DNA from: Caballeronia peredens | GTDB taxonomy: Bacteria > Pseudomonadota > Gammaproteobacteria > Burkholderiales > Burkholderiaceae | DNA: 64,000 nucleotides | Direction: 5' to 3' | Assembly (NCBI GenBank): GCA_001544595.2 | Contig: FCOH02000009.1 | Span: forward strand, 62,001 to 126,000 | Part shown: positions 1 through 8,892 of the stretch, piece after piece | Layout: every line of letters begins with the position of its first letter | How positions within the stretch are numbered: the first letter of the stretch is position 1 | The notes under the pieces: model-generated | Databases searched by the model: none | The model's input: the letters and a program-made list of their open reading frames with translations, nothing else | What the model was told of the DNA's origin: nothing | Position numbers and translations under genes: made by a program

Positions 1-13
1 GCGAGGTAATGAA

Positions 14-40
14 GCGACGAGCCACTACACGACTCGTCGC
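14..40 (-). terminator. Stem-loop downstream of the MFS gene
   Basis: A perfect 8-bp inverted repeat (14-21 against 33-40) with an 11-nt loop lies just past the stop codon of the minus-strand MFS gene. There is no real T-run on the minus strand after it, so it may be a weak terminator or only a 3'-end stabiliser. Confidence 0.35.
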
Positions 41-60
41 TGCGCAAATCGCGCGGACGG

Positions 61-1368
61 TTATGCTGCCGCTTGAACTCGAGTCGATTTTGATTCGGCC
101 ACTATCGGCCGGCGTGTCATGGTCAGCACGACCACCGCGCCGAGAACTAGCAGAGCGCCTGCGATAACGAAGGCGTAGTCATAGCTGCCGGTCGCATCGA
201 TGACGTAGCCTGTCGCGATAGGCGCAATCATGCCGAAGATGTTTCCGCCGACGACCACGAACGCCATCGCTTTCGCCACGTCTTTCGAGCTCGGCAGCAA
301 GTCATTCAATAGCGCAAAATTCAGAGACGTTGTCGATGCGATGCCAGTGAGCGTCACCGAGAACACGAGCAGAAGCGCCGCAAGGTTAGTCGTGAACGGA
401 ACGGCCAGGATGGCGGCGCCTGTGAGCATTGCGAGGGCAACCGCATTGCGACGGCGGCCCGTGCCGACACCGCTCTTCTTGAGATAGTGGTCGCTGATAC
501 GGCCGACCACGATGCAGAGAATGACCGCCGCCGCGTAGGGGACTGCGGCGAAGACACCGGTCTTCGAAATACTCATGTGGCGGCTTGCCTGCAGATAGCT
601 TGGCAGCCAAGTCAGAAAGAGGTACTGGGTGTAGACGTTGCAACCCTGCGTCAGTGCGAGGCCCCAGAGCGTCGGGGAACGCAGCAGCGACAGCAGACCT
701 GACGCCGTCTGGCCTGCATCCGCGGTTTCCGAAGTGTTGCGTGCGGCAGGCTTTGAATCGCGCTCACGCATAATCTTTTCGCGCTCGTCAACGGACAGCC
801 ACTTGGCCTTGTCGGGCGAGTTGAAGAAAAGCAGCCATGCTGCCAGCCAAAGAAATCCGATGCCGCCCGCGACGACAAACGAAAAGCGCCATCCGTACAC
901 GGCAACCAGAGCACCGAGGAAGACAGAGCAAATGGCCGGACCCGCGTAAGAGCCGCTATTGAACATCGAGGTGACCATGCCGCGCTCAGACGCAGGAATC
1001 CACTGACGGATGACCTTCGCGCCTACCGGGTTGCTCACCGATTCACCGCCGCCCATCACCAGGCGAGCGAGCAGCAGGCTCGTGAAGTTGCCCGCCGCAC
1101 CGGTCAAGGCTGTTGCGGCTGACCAAATGAAGATGCCGACGCCCGCCATGCGCTTTGCGCCAAAACGGTCAATGAGGATGCCCATCGGGATAAGGAACAG
1201 GGCATAGCTCCAGATGAACGATGAGAACAAGTAGCCCATGCCAACGGCAGACAGCTTGAACTCTGCCGCAATCGGCTTGGCCGCAATCGACAGCGCGATG
1301 CGGTCCATGTAGTTAATCATTGCAAGGGTGAACAAGAAGACTGCAATCCAGCCTCGACGATACGACAT
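61..1368 (-). CDS. MFS transporter, anion:cation symporter type
   Basis: A 435-residue, 12-helix major facilitator of the kind that imports organic anions such as sugar acids or aromatic acids through the inner membrane. The N-terminus has the NYMDR segment typical of the ACS (glucarate/phthalate-type) subfamily, and loop 2-3 has the MFS motif (LIDRFGAKRMAG). The start is supported by GGAGA about 7 nt upstream on the minus strand. Neighbouring genes encode a lactonase and dehydrogenases, which suggests it brings in the substrate of that pathway. The substrate cannot be read from sequence. It appears to be transcribed alone, with 751 bp of gene-free DNA upstream. Confidence 0.85.
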   Translation of the reverse strand: MSYRRGWIAVFLFTLAMINYMDRIALSIAAKPIAAEFKLSAVGMGYLFSSFIWSYALFLIPMGILIDRFGAKRMAGVGIFIWSAATALTGAAGNFTSLLLARLVMGGGESVSNPVGAKVIRQWIPASERGMVTSMFNSGSYAGPAICSVFLGALVAVYGWRFSFVVAGGIGFLWLAAWLLFFNSPDKAKWLSVDEREKIMRERDSKPAARNTSETADAGQTASGLLSLLRSPTLWGLALTQGCNVYTQYLFLTWLPSYLQASRHMSISKTGVFAAVPYAAAVILCIVVGRISDHYLKKSGVGTGRRRNAVALAMLTGAAILAVPFTTNLAALLLVFSVTLTGIASTTSLNFALLNDLLPSSKDVAKAMAFVVVGGNIFGMIAPIATGYVIDATGSYDYAFVIAGALLVLGAVVVLTMTRRPIVAESKSTRVQAAA

Positions 1369-2119
1369 AGTTGTCTCCGAAATTTCAGAGTGCCTGTCCG
1401 GCGCTCGCGGTGTTTCTACAAAGTCCGTTTATGACTGACGGTCGGTCACAAAGGCGCGCCCGTCGAATTGCCTCGTCCGTCACAGGTCGTGTACAGCATT
1501 TTGTTAAGAAAAAACGCACTTTTGTTTTCGTCCTGGCCTACGCGTCACGCCGCGTAAATCGTTGCTCATGTCACCTCGGCATTTTCACAGCCTCTAAGGC
1601 CGATGCTTCCCGCGGTCTGCCTGTTGCAATTGGCGTGAAGTCCGTTTGGTGGCTGACGAAGGCGCCGCCTTATGCCTCACAGACCTCTAAAATCTTACGA
1701 AATCAAAACTGCTTTTTCTAATCATAGAACGCAAAAACCAGCGAGCGCAACAGCGTGGTGCGATTCTTGGTGAAAACACCTACCGGACCCGTCGCAGGCG
1801 CACACTTCATCGACGACATGCGGCACGAGCTAGCGCTGAGGCTTGCTTCGTGCCGGCGGAACACCCCGAAGTCGACAATCGACCGGCGCAACTGACGAGC
1901 GAATCTGGACCGCTCCATGAACTTGACCGGCGACTGGCGAACTGTGAGACGGGAGTTCAGCGTCTACTTGCGATGGACGGTTGTTGGGCCGATTGGCCTG
2001 CGGCGCAATGCTGGACAGGCGCGATTGCGAACTCGGCAGAGGGCCTCAGCAAATGCCAACGTCATTTCCCGGTGATGGAGGTGAAGAGGCGACTGATGTC
2101 GCCTACCACTGCACCGCGG
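1369..2119. other. Gene-free stretch between MFS gene and lactonase gene
   Basis: About 750 bp without a convincing gene. It contains the upstream region of the minus-strand MFS gene (nearest the MFS start, with an AT-rich patch at about 1690-1735) and the downstream region of the lactonase. Open frames here lack ribosome sites and recognisable domains. Confidence 0.5.
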
Positions 2120-3181
2120 TTATTGCTCGCTGAAGACGATGCAGACTGGGCTTCCGGTTTCAATGACTTGCCCGGTCGGCTTGAGCCCACAGGGCGTGAC
2201 GTCGAACTCGATGATGGTGTCGGTCCGTTCGTTGGCCACGAAGAGGTGCTTGTTCTCCCGGTCCAACGCAATGAAACGAGGGAAGTCGCCGAAGCATGCT
2301 GTCCAGTCCGCGGGCCCCGGCATTCCGGCATCGTCCAGTGCAATCAACGCTACCGTATTGCTCCCGCGATTCGAGACGAAGAGTTGTTTGGCATCTGCGG
2401 TAATAACGATTCCGGCGGCGCTCGACTCGCCGCCAAAGTCAGGAGGAAGCACCGAGACTGTGCCGCGCGGTGTGAGCTTTCCGGACTCCGCGTCGAAGTT
2501 CCACACGGTCATCGTGGAATCGAGTTCGTTCGCGACGTAGACCAGGGGAAGCGTGGGGTGGTACGCCGCATGACGCGGACCTGAGCCAGCGCTCCAACGT
2601 TGGCTCACTACTTCGCACGTGCCATTTGAAAGCCAGCGCACTGCAGACACTGAGTCGATACCCTTGTCCGGCACGATGTGCCAATCCGTGTTTGCGGTCG
2701 AGGTCTGGTAACGGGAGATGTGATGGGGGTGCGAGCCTTTCTGCTCCTTCGAGTGAGGCCCCGGAATCCCGGTAAATGTCATCACGTCATTCGACGAACC
2801 GAGGCCTCCGTCCGCTTCGACCGGAATCCTGGTCACATTTCCGGTCGCGTAATTGGCGATGTTGAGCCAGGCCTCGTCTTTCGAGAACGCCAAATGCACG
2901 GGGTTTCTGCCATTGCACGAAACGGTGTTGACGTGAATGAGTCGCCCTGATTCGGGGTCGACCCGGAAACTGCTCGCCTGCTCACCATCTCCGTGCACGG
3001 TGTACAGGAAGGTCTGAGCTCGATTCAGTGCAAGGAAGGATGGATTGTCTGCTGTTGGGAAGACGTCGACGAAACTCCACGCCGCTGTGCGCGCGCAGAT
3101 TTTATACAGCGCGATGCCTTTGCCGCGTGCGTTGCGCTCGCGGGTCGTCCGGCATCCAACATAGGCGAATTTTTGCGACAT
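2120..3181 (-). CDS. Lactonase family protein, 7-bladed beta-propeller (Pgl type)
   Basis: A 353-residue protein with the repeating beta-propeller pattern of the 6-phosphogluconolactonase/muconate-cycloisomerase-like family: recurring segments such as LYTVHGDGEQASSF, GPRHAAYHPTLPLVYVANE, QLFVSNRGSNTVAL and HLFVANERTDTI spaced about 45-50 residues apart. Family members hydrolyse sugar lactones to aldonic acids in the cytoplasm, or act on related lactones. A clear ribosome site (GAGGAAGC) directly precedes the ATG. It is divergent from the GntR regulator across a 190-bp region holding a palindrome, so control by that regulator is likely. The true substrate is unknown. Confidence 0.85.
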   Translation of the reverse strand: MSQKFAYVGCRTTRERNARGKGIALYKICARTAAWSFVDVFPTADNPSFLALNRAQTFLYTVHGDGEQASSFRVDPESGRLIHVNTVSCNGRNPVHLAFSKDEAWLNIANYATGNVTRIPVEADGGLGSSNDVMTFTGIPGPHSKEQKGSHPHHISRYQTSTANTDWHIVPDKGIDSVSAVRWLSNGTCEVVSQRWSAGSGPRHAAYHPTLPLVYVANELDSTMTVWNFDAESGKLTPRGTVSVLPPDFGGESSAAGIVITADAKQLFVSNRGSNTVALIALDDAGMPGPADWTACFGDFPRFIALDRENKHLFVANERTDTIIEFDVTPCGLKPTGQVIETGSPVCIVFSEQ

Positions 3182-3276
3182 GCTTCCTCACACTCAAAGA
3201 GACAAAACTGCGAAATCCCGGGCGCCCATTTGTTGAGCGCTACTTTGCCCACAGGCTTGCTACGCGATAAAGTGCA

Positions 3277-3292
3277 TTTTATGATTATAAAA
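3277..3292. promoter_or_regulatory. Palindrome in lactonase/GntR divergent region
   Basis: TTTTAT and ATAAAA form perfect 6-bp arms around a 4-nt centre (3277-3282 and 3287-3292). On the minus strand the same bases contain a TATAAT hexamer (3289-3284) about 100 nt before the lactonase start. This is a plausible promoter plus operator for the GntR-type regulator; the assignment is inference. Confidence 0.35.
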
Positions 3293-3371
3293 AGCGTTAG
3301 GTAAAGCGGTTATCGTTGAATATTTGGTGCGCATTTACCCTGAGAATGCTCAATCAGAAAGGGAGACAGCT

Positions 3372-4382
3372 ATGGATGTGGCAAAATTGTTGGCGGACCC
3401 CGTGGGGCACGAAAGTGCACTCATCGCCCCTGTCGAGGCACTTTCAGCTGCTGCATCCTGCCCTTCGCGAACGATGTCACTTACTCCGCTTCAAACCCGC
3501 GTGACGCGGGAAATCATCTCTCTCGCCCGTCGGGACGACATGGCAGAGGGCGAACGCTTGGCCGAATCAGTGCTCGCCGAGCGCATTGGCACCTCTCGAA
3601 CTCCGGTGAACGTTGCGTTGAGATACCTCGCCGACATGGGCGTGCTCGTGCACGACCATAATCGCGGTTACTTTCTTGCGAGGCCGGCGCGTGAGCTCAA
3701 CGACATCGCCAAGCAATTCTTCGAAGAGCCTGATGAGCCGCTCTACCTGCAGATTGCGGAAGACCGGCTTGCTCGTCGTTTGCCCGACGTCGTCTCGGAA
3801 GCTGACCTCATGCGGCAGTACAGCGTCGCTCGCAGTGTTTTGCGCAAAGTGTTGTCGTTGATGCAGGAGGAGGGCTGGTTAGAGCGCCAGGTCGGCCACG
3901 GCTGGCAGTTCCTTCCCATGATTGATTCCGTCGAGGCCTACGAAGAAAGCTATTTCTTCCGGGCCGCAATTGAGCCGACGGGCGTGCTATCTCCATCTTT
4001 CAAATGCAATTCAGTGGAATTGGCTCAACTTCGCCGCCGCCAGCAGTACATCGTGGATGGTGGGTATCTCACGATGACATCGATTGAGCTGTTCGAAGCA
4101 AATAGCGAATTGCATGAAACGATTGCGAAGTGGTCGGGCAACCGGTTCATCCTGCAATCGGTTCGGCGTACGGACCGGCTGCGGCGTTTGGTCGAATATC
4201 GGCAGGCGAAAGCGCGGAAACCGAGGCAGCAACAGGCCATCGAGCACCTTGCAATTCTCGACGCAATCGGCGCTCAGGATTTGCTCAAGGCGGCCGGCCT
4301 TCTTCGAGAGCATATTGAAGGAGCGCGTCGGGCCAAGGCCCGGTCTGCAGAGATATTTATGGCAGACACGGAGCGGGTGTAA
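3372..4382 (+). CDS. GntR-family transcriptional regulator
   Basis: A 336-residue regulator. Residues about 35-110 carry a winged helix-turn-helix of GntR type (AESVLAERIGTSRTPVNVALRYLADMG). A second winged-helix-like stretch follows (LMRQYSVARSVLRKVLSLMQEEGWLERQVGHGW), then an alpha-helical FCD-like effector domain (ELHETIAKWSGN ... LREHIEGAR). Two consecutive HTH-like segments make it longer than a usual FadR-subfamily member of about 230 residues. The ATG at 3372 is chosen over an upstream TTG (3324) because AAAGGGAGA lies at the right distance. It sits divergent to the lactonase gene and ends in a strong terminator, so it most likely controls the surrounding catabolic genes in response to a pathway acid. 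Confidence 0.85.
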   Translation: MDVAKLLADPVGHESALIAPVEALSAAASCPSRTMSLTPLQTRVTREIISLARRDDMAEGERLAESVLAERIGTSRTPVNVALRYLADMGVLVHDHNRGYFLARPARELNDIAKQFFEEPDEPLYLQIAEDRLARRLPDVVSEADLMRQYSVARSVLRKVLSLMQEEGWLERQVGHGWQFLPMIDSVEAYEESYFFRAAIEPTGVLSPSFKCNSVELAQLRRRQQYIVDGGYLTMTSIELFEANSELHETIAKWSGNRFILQSVRRTDRLRRLVEYRQAKARKPRQQQAIEHLAILDAIGAQDLLKAAGLLREHIEGARRAKARSAEIFMADTERV

Positions 4383-4387
4383 GCAGT

Positions 4388-4409
4388 GGGGCGTATTCGC
4401 CCCTTTTTT
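4388..4409 (+). terminator. Rho-independent terminator after the GntR gene
   Basis: GGGGCG and CGCCCC pair perfectly around a TATT loop and are followed by six T residues. It begins 6 nt after the stop codon of the GntR gene. Confidence 0.9.
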
Positions 4410-5090
4410 GTCTTTTGCTTGCGTTCGGAGCCTTTCGCCGGAAACCATCGCGCCTTTTGGGGCCCCACCTTGCGCTGAGCGGCATTGTGTACACGCACGT
4501 CTGCCATCACTTGGCTGCCGGCTGCCTGCAGATAGGCAAAGACCTGCTCGTTCCTGCCATTGCGCTCGCAATGGTCGTTGGCTCCGTCATTCTGACATCC
4601 GGAAGCACGCCGCCGTCCTAGCTTGGGTTCACGCTCGCCTTCTGGCATTGCCTCGACCAGGTCAATCAACTTCACCCTTCTCAATACCGCGTCGCGAATG
4701 CCGGCGAAGTCGGGACGGCGATGACGCTTCTCGTCATCGACGGGAATGCACTTTTGCGCCTGGCGCCAATCGCCGGCTGACACGTGATTTAGCGTGCTGG
4801 CGGGGCGCGGCTGCCGTTCAGAATTGCTGGCAGCTTGCCTACTCATCAGGACCGTCGTCATAAGGACCATGACGCGCCCGCCTTGTCGAACCGTTGCGCC
4901 CTGGCTGGTGTCGTGCCTAGGGGAAAACGCCACCCCGTATTGCATTCTGTGCTCACAAAACGCTATACTGATTTCCATGATGTGGTCGAGAAGGCCATCA
5001 CCTGTTGCTCGGAACCGCGCTGGTCGCAGGGCACGAGCAGTTCCCGCTGATGGCTGGACCGCCATCAAGCAAAACATTGGAGGCATCCCC
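4410..5090. other. Gene-free stretch between GntR gene and cupin gene
   Basis: About 680 bp. Several open frames cross it but none has a ribosome site, a recognisable domain or consistent codon use; I read it as non-coding or decayed DNA. Its right end carries the likely promoter of the cupin gene. Confidence 0.5.
4940..4969 (+). promoter_or_regulatory. Candidate sigma-70 promoter for the cupin-Ldh-ALDH genes
   Basis: TTGCAT (4940-4945) and TATACT (4964-4969) are separated by 18 bp, and lie about 120 nt upstream of the cupin start codon. This is the best promoter match in the gap and is oriented toward the catabolic genes. Confidence 0.45.
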
Positions 5091-5510
5091 ATGATTCCGC
5101 GTACTCCCTCTGGCGCCGCACTTCTTCAGCCGGAACACCTCACGACCTACGAACGTGGCGGTGGTGCGCGCACGACGCCGCTGGTGAATCGCGAAGTCGG
5201 AACGTCGAGCTTCATCACGGGCTACACGTCATTTGGCCCGGGCGTCGAAATTCCTTTTCATAGTCACAATGTGCAGGAAAGTGTGGTGCTGATGGAGGGC
5301 AACGCGATTTTGGACATCGACGGTCTCGAATACGAACTGAAGCCGCACGACGTCACTTTCATCCCGCCGAACGTCAATCACCGCTTTCGCAATCTGTCGA
5401 AGACCGAAGGAATGAAAATCCTGTGGATTTACGCGAACCCGCAAGCAACCCGGACGCTGACGGAATCGGGCGCAACGGCTCCGGTCTCTGCAGAACACGT
5501 CAAGCGTTAA
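5091..5510 (+). CDS. Small cupin-domain protein
   Basis: A 139-residue single-domain cupin. The two conserved motifs are visible: motif 1 around residues 48-68 (GVEIPFHSHNVQESVVLMEG, with the metal-ligand histidines and a glutamate) and motif 2 around residues 80-100 (LKPHDVTFIPPNVNHRF, with the last histidine). Such proteins are metal-dependent isomerases or dioxygenases, or sugar-acid binding proteins. The ATG at 5091 is chosen because TTGGAGGC lies 7 nt upstream; the longer open frame upstream is not supported. As first gene of a run with Ldh, ABM and ALDH genes it probably acts on a pathway intermediate. The reaction is not identifiable. Confidence 0.8.
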   Translation: MIPRTPSGAALLQPEHLTTYERGGGARTTPLVNREVGTSSFITGYTSFGPGVEIPFHSHNVQESVVLMEGNAILDIDGLEYELKPHDVTFIPPNVNHRFRNLSKTEGMKILWIYANPQATRTLTESGATAPVSAEHVKR

Positions 5511-5659
5511 GCCCTGAGCGCTGCCGCGATAGCGCCAGCGATTCAACCAACCGCAACCTTCGTCATTGCCACGTCAAGTCACGAGAGCGCTCTGCTGGCG
5601 CTTTCGGCTCATGTAGAACGAGGCAGTTTCAATTAGTGTCTGTTTGACCTGGAGATTTC

Positions 5660-6715
5660 ATGCCATACCTCGTTCAGGCGGAAAGGCTGAGCCGATTCGG
5701 TGAAGCCGTTCTCGAATCTTTAGGCGTCCCCGCCGCTGATGCACACCTACTAGCCGATAGCCTGGTCGTAGCAGAACTGTGGGGACATTCCTCTCACGGG
5801 ATGCTCCGGTTGCCCTGGTACGTCGAGCGCCTGCGTACCGGCGTCATGTCCGCACAGACGAAGCCGGAACTCGTTGTCGACCACGGCGCAATTGCGGTGA
5901 TAGACGGTCACCACGGCATTGGCCAGGTACTCACGGCAAAAGCGGTTGAACTCGGCGTCTCGCGAGCGCGTGAATTCGGAGTCAGCGCGATTGGCGTGCG
6001 CAATTCGAATCACTTTGGCACGGCGGCGTACTTCACGCGTAAGGCAGCTGAGCAGGGTTGCGTCGCAATTCTCGCGACGAACGCGAGTCCTGCGATGGCG
6101 CCTTGGGGTGGCCGCGAGAAGGCCGTAGGCACGAACCCGTGGTCCATTGCTGCTCCGTGCGGCGACCGTGGCGTTGCCGTCCTTGACATCGCCAATACCG
6201 CTGTGGCTCGCGGCAAGATTTATCTGGCAGCAGAGCGCGGTGAGCCCATCCCTAAAGGCTGGGCAGCCGATGAGAACGGCGTGCCGACGACCGACTCCGC
6301 CAAGGCGATTCACGGAATTATTCTGCCGATGGCTGGCCACAAGGGCTACATCATCTCCTTCATGATGGATGTGCTCGCAGGCGTTCTGACCGGAAGCCAC
6401 TTTGGTTCGAAGGTGGTCGGCCCGTACGAAGCGGACAAGGTCTCAGGCGCAGGGCACATGCTCCTCACGATTGACGTGAAGTCGATGATGCCCGCAGATG
6501 AATTCGAGCAACGTATGAAAGAACTCATCGACGACGTCAAGTCTGTGCCGACCGCTCACGGCATCGACGAGATTTTCTTCCCTGGCGAAATCGAAGACCG
6601 CAGCACCGAGCGCCTGCGTAAGTCGGGCATCACGCTCGCGGACAACACCTGGCACTCCATGCAGAAGCTGGCCACCGAGTCCGGCGTCTCCCTTCCTGAA
6701 AATAACGCTGCGTAA
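5660..6715 (+). CDS. Ldh-family NAD(P)-dependent 2-hydroxyacid oxidoreductase
   Basis: A 351-residue member of the malate/L-lactate dehydrogenase family (Ldh_2; AllD, YlbC, YiaK type), which uses a non-Rossmann NAD fold. Diagnostic features are the early WGHSSHGMLRLPWYVERL block with the conserved catalytic-region histidine, RNSNHFGTAAYFTRKA, and the glycine-rich GGREKAVGTNPWSIAAP segment. Family enzymes interconvert 2-hydroxy and 2-keto acids in the cytoplasm, for example malate, lactate, ureidoglycolate or sulfolactate. TGGAG precedes the ATG. It is followed 14 bp later by the monooxygenase-like gene, so they are probably co-transcribed. Its exact substrate is not determinable. Confidence 0.88.
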   Translation: MPYLVQAERLSRFGEAVLESLGVPAADAHLLADSLVVAELWGHSSHGMLRLPWYVERLRTGVMSAQTKPELVVDHGAIAVIDGHHGIGQVLTAKAVELGVSRAREFGVSAIGVRNSNHFGTAAYFTRKAAEQGCVAILATNASPAMAPWGGREKAVGTNPWSIAAPCGDRGVAVLDIANTAVARGKIYLAAERGEPIPKGWAADENGVPTTDSAKAIHGIILPMAGHKGYIISFMMDVLAGVLTGSHFGSKVVGPYEADKVSGAGHMLLTIDVKSMMPADEFEQRMKELIDDVKSVPTAHGIDEIFFPGEIEDRSTERLRKSGITLADNTWHSMQKLATESGVSLPENNAA

Positions 6716-6729
6716 CTAGGACCCAAAGA

Positions 6730-7032
6730 ATGCTCGCTTTGCATGTTTCGTTGCTGGTGCACGAAGACAAACTCGACAAGTTCCTGGCTGCAATCGAGGA
6801 GAACTCGACCCGTACGTTCAATGATGAAGTCGGTTGCCGATATTTCGACGTCTTGCGAGACACGAAAGACCCACTGCATTTCCACTTCTATGAACTGTAC
6901 GACGACGAGGCCGCCATCGACGCGCATCGCGCAGCGCCACATTTCGCCAAATGGCGTGAAGCCGCTGCCGAATGCGTTGTCCCGGGCAGCCAGGTGAACA
7001 CCATCTCCAAGCAGCTCATGCACCTCGCCTGA
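6730..7032 (+). CDS. Putative quinol monooxygenase (ABM domain)
   Basis: A 100-residue antibiotic-biosynthesis-monooxygenase (ABM) fold protein. It shows the family pattern of a beta strand (LALHVSLLVHEDKLDKFLAAIEENS), then GCRYFDVLRDTKDPLHFHFYELYDDEAAIDAHRAAPHFAKW; the last block with its HxxxPHFxxW end is the classical ABM signature. Members such as YgiN oxidise quinols, while related proteins (LsrG type) isomerise phosphorylated sugars. It sits 14 bp after the Ldh gene and 70 bp before the aldehyde dehydrogenase gene, which implies a joint pathway role. Confidence 0.82.
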   Translation: MLALHVSLLVHEDKLDKFLAAIEENSTRTFNDEVGCRYFDVLRDTKDPLHFHFYELYDDEAAIDAHRAAPHFAKWREAAAECVVPGSQVNTISKQLMHLA

Positions 7033-7102
7033 TTCCCCAGGCAGCATTCGTTCAATGAGAAATGCTGCCTTCAAACACCTCAGTAACGTTTAAGTGATTG
7101 CC

Positions 7103-8497
7103 ATGACCAACCAGATTGCCACTATTTGCCCTATCAACGGCGAGCAGCTCAAGACCTACGCATCCATGACCGATGCTGAGATTGAGGACGCTGTCAGCAA
7201 GGGGTATGCGGCTGCAAAGGCGTGGGGTACGCGTCCGCTGAACGTGCGTGTTGCAGCGGTCAGAAAGCTTGCCGAAGAGCTCCGGAAGCAGGCGGATTCG
7301 TTCGCCGCGCTCGTGACCTCTGAGATGGGCAAAGTCACCGCTGAAGCTGCTGGCGAAATGGAAAAGTCCGCAGTCACCGCACTCTACTACGCGGACAATG
7401 CCGAGCGCATTCTCGGCGATGAGGCGGTTTCGATTGACGGCGTCGACGCATGGGTTGCGTACGAACCCATCGGCTTGGTGCTCGCTGTGATGCCGTGGAA
7501 CTTCCCCGTTTGGCAGGTAATGCGTTTTGCCATTCCGTCCATCACGGCGGGCAACGGCGTCCTGCTCAAGCATTCACCGAACGTAACCGGCTGCGCGCTC
7601 GCACTCGAACAGCTATTCAAGGATGCAGGCCTTCCTGAAAACCTCGTAACAACCTTGGTCGTGGCCGAGCCGGAAGTCCCGAACGTCATCGAGCGCCTCA
7701 TCGCCGACGACCGTATTGCTGCTACGACGCTGACCGGTTCGAACCGCGCAGGCGCAGCAGTGGGTGCCGCAGCAGGTCGCGCATCGAAGAAATCGGTCCT
7801 TGAACTTGGTGGTTCGGACGCGTTCGTCGTTCTCGACGATGCGGACCTGTCGAATGCCGTGGCTGCTGCAGTCAAGGCTCGCTTCCACAACGCTGGCCAG
7901 AGTTGCGTTTGCGCGAAACGCTTCATCGTTTCCGAGTCGATTGCTAAGGCGTTCACCGAGCAATTCGTCGCACTGACCAAGGACCTGGTCGTCGGTGACC
8001 CGCGCGAAGTTAGCACGCATGTTGGACCGCTCGCTCGCGGAGACCTGCGCGACGCGCTGGACCGACAGGTCAAGCAATCCGTCGAGGCGGGCGCGAAGCT
8101 CCTGGCTGGCGGCAAGTCGGTCGACGGTCCGGGCTACTACTATGAACCAACAGTGCTCGGCTCGACCGGCCCAGGCATGGTCGCTTTCGACGAAGAAACG
8201 TTTGGCCCGCTGGCCGCGATTGCTGTCGCAAAGAGCGACGAAGATGCGATTCGTTTGGCGAACGCAACGCAGTTCGGCCTCTCGATTAGTGTGTGGTCGA
8301 AGTCGAAGGACCGCGCGCTCGCGGTTGCGCGAGGCGTCACGACCGGCGCCGCATTCATCAATGCAGTGACGGCCTCTGATGCGCGCATTCCGTTCGGCGG
8401 CACGAAGAAGTCCGGGTACGGTCGCGAACTGGCAGCAGCAGGCATTCGCGAATTTACGAACGCCCGTACCTACTGGACGGTCGAGCAGAAGGCGTAA
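7103..8497 (+). CDS. NAD(P)-dependent aldehyde dehydrogenase, Sad/YneI type
   Basis: A 464-residue aldehyde dehydrogenase with all core motifs: the cofactor-site PWNFPVWQVMRFAIP segment, LTGSNRAGAAVG, the general-base glutamate in VLELGGSDAF, and the catalytic cysteine in FHNAGQSCVCAKRF (about Cys268). Its short N-terminus and length resemble succinate-semialdehyde dehydrogenases of the Sad/YneI branch. It would oxidise a semialdehyde or aldehyde made in the pathway. The ATG at 7103 is preferred to a GTG three codons earlier. Downstream lies an 11-bp perfect inverted repeat. Substrate identity is inference only. Confidence 0.9.
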   Translation: MTNQIATICPINGEQLKTYASMTDAEIEDAVSKGYAAAKAWGTRPLNVRVAAVRKLAEELRKQADSFAALVTSEMGKVTAEAAGEMEKSAVTALYYADNAERILGDEAVSIDGVDAWVAYEPIGLVLAVMPWNFPVWQVMRFAIPSITAGNGVLLKHSPNVTGCALALEQLFKDAGLPENLVTTLVVAEPEVPNVIERLIADDRIAATTLTGSNRAGAAVGAAAGRASKKSVLELGGSDAFVVLDDADLSNAVAAAVKARFHNAGQSCVCAKRFIVSESIAKAFTEQFVALTKDLVVGDPREVSTHVGPLARGDLRDALDRQVKQSVEAGAKLLAGGKSVDGPGYYYEPTVLGSTGPGMVAFDEETFGPLAAIAVAKSDEDAIRLANATQFGLSISVWSKSKDRALAVARGVTTGAAFINAVTASDARIPFGGTKKSGYGRELAAAGIREFTNARTYWTVEQKA

Positions 8498-8517
8498 GCA
8501 GACAGCAAACCTACGTG

Positions 8518-8550
8518 GCTTCGAGAGGGTCTAGGCGGTCCTCTCGAAGC
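8518..8550 (+). terminator. Strong stem-loop after the aldehyde dehydrogenase gene
   Basis: A perfect 11-bp inverted repeat (8518-8528 against 8540-8550) with an 11-nt loop begins 20 nt after the stop codon. No T-run follows, so it is either a Rho-assisted terminator or an mRNA 3'-end stabiliser. The rest of the roughly 400-bp gap to the next gene shows nothing else recognisable. Confidence 0.5.
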
Positions 8551-8892
8551 GACATCCCGGCACGGCCGCATTCTCGCGTAGTAGTTCATGTCGGCGTTCA
8601 TTCGCCTCTTCCTTCGCACTTTTGGCCTGGCAGCCTCCGGCAGTCGCCGGCGCCTTCGGTTGCCTCGAGAACCCGAGACCTATCCGGACTGGTGGCGCAA
8701 CGTCAGCGGTGGCGCGAACAACGCACATAAACTCTCGCCGCAGCCTTCCTGCATCCAGGAACGACTGCGCTGTTATCTAGACCCGCGAACGAACTTGACC
8801 GGTTCACGTTCTTCCGCGCGAGTGCTGTCGCCTTGGGTCTGCCCCCTAGGTGGGGCAACTCATTCCGTCAGCGGCAGCTTTGGAGATTGGTA

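Noticed and set aside
1850-2584. 244-codon plus-strand frame opposite the lactonase gene
   Set aside because: It is mostly antisense to a clear beta-propeller gene, lacks a ribosome site and has no domain pattern.
4274-5092. 272-codon minus-strand frame between GntR and cupin genes
   Set aside because: It overlaps the GntR 3' end and its terminator; composition is not protein-like and no domain is seen.
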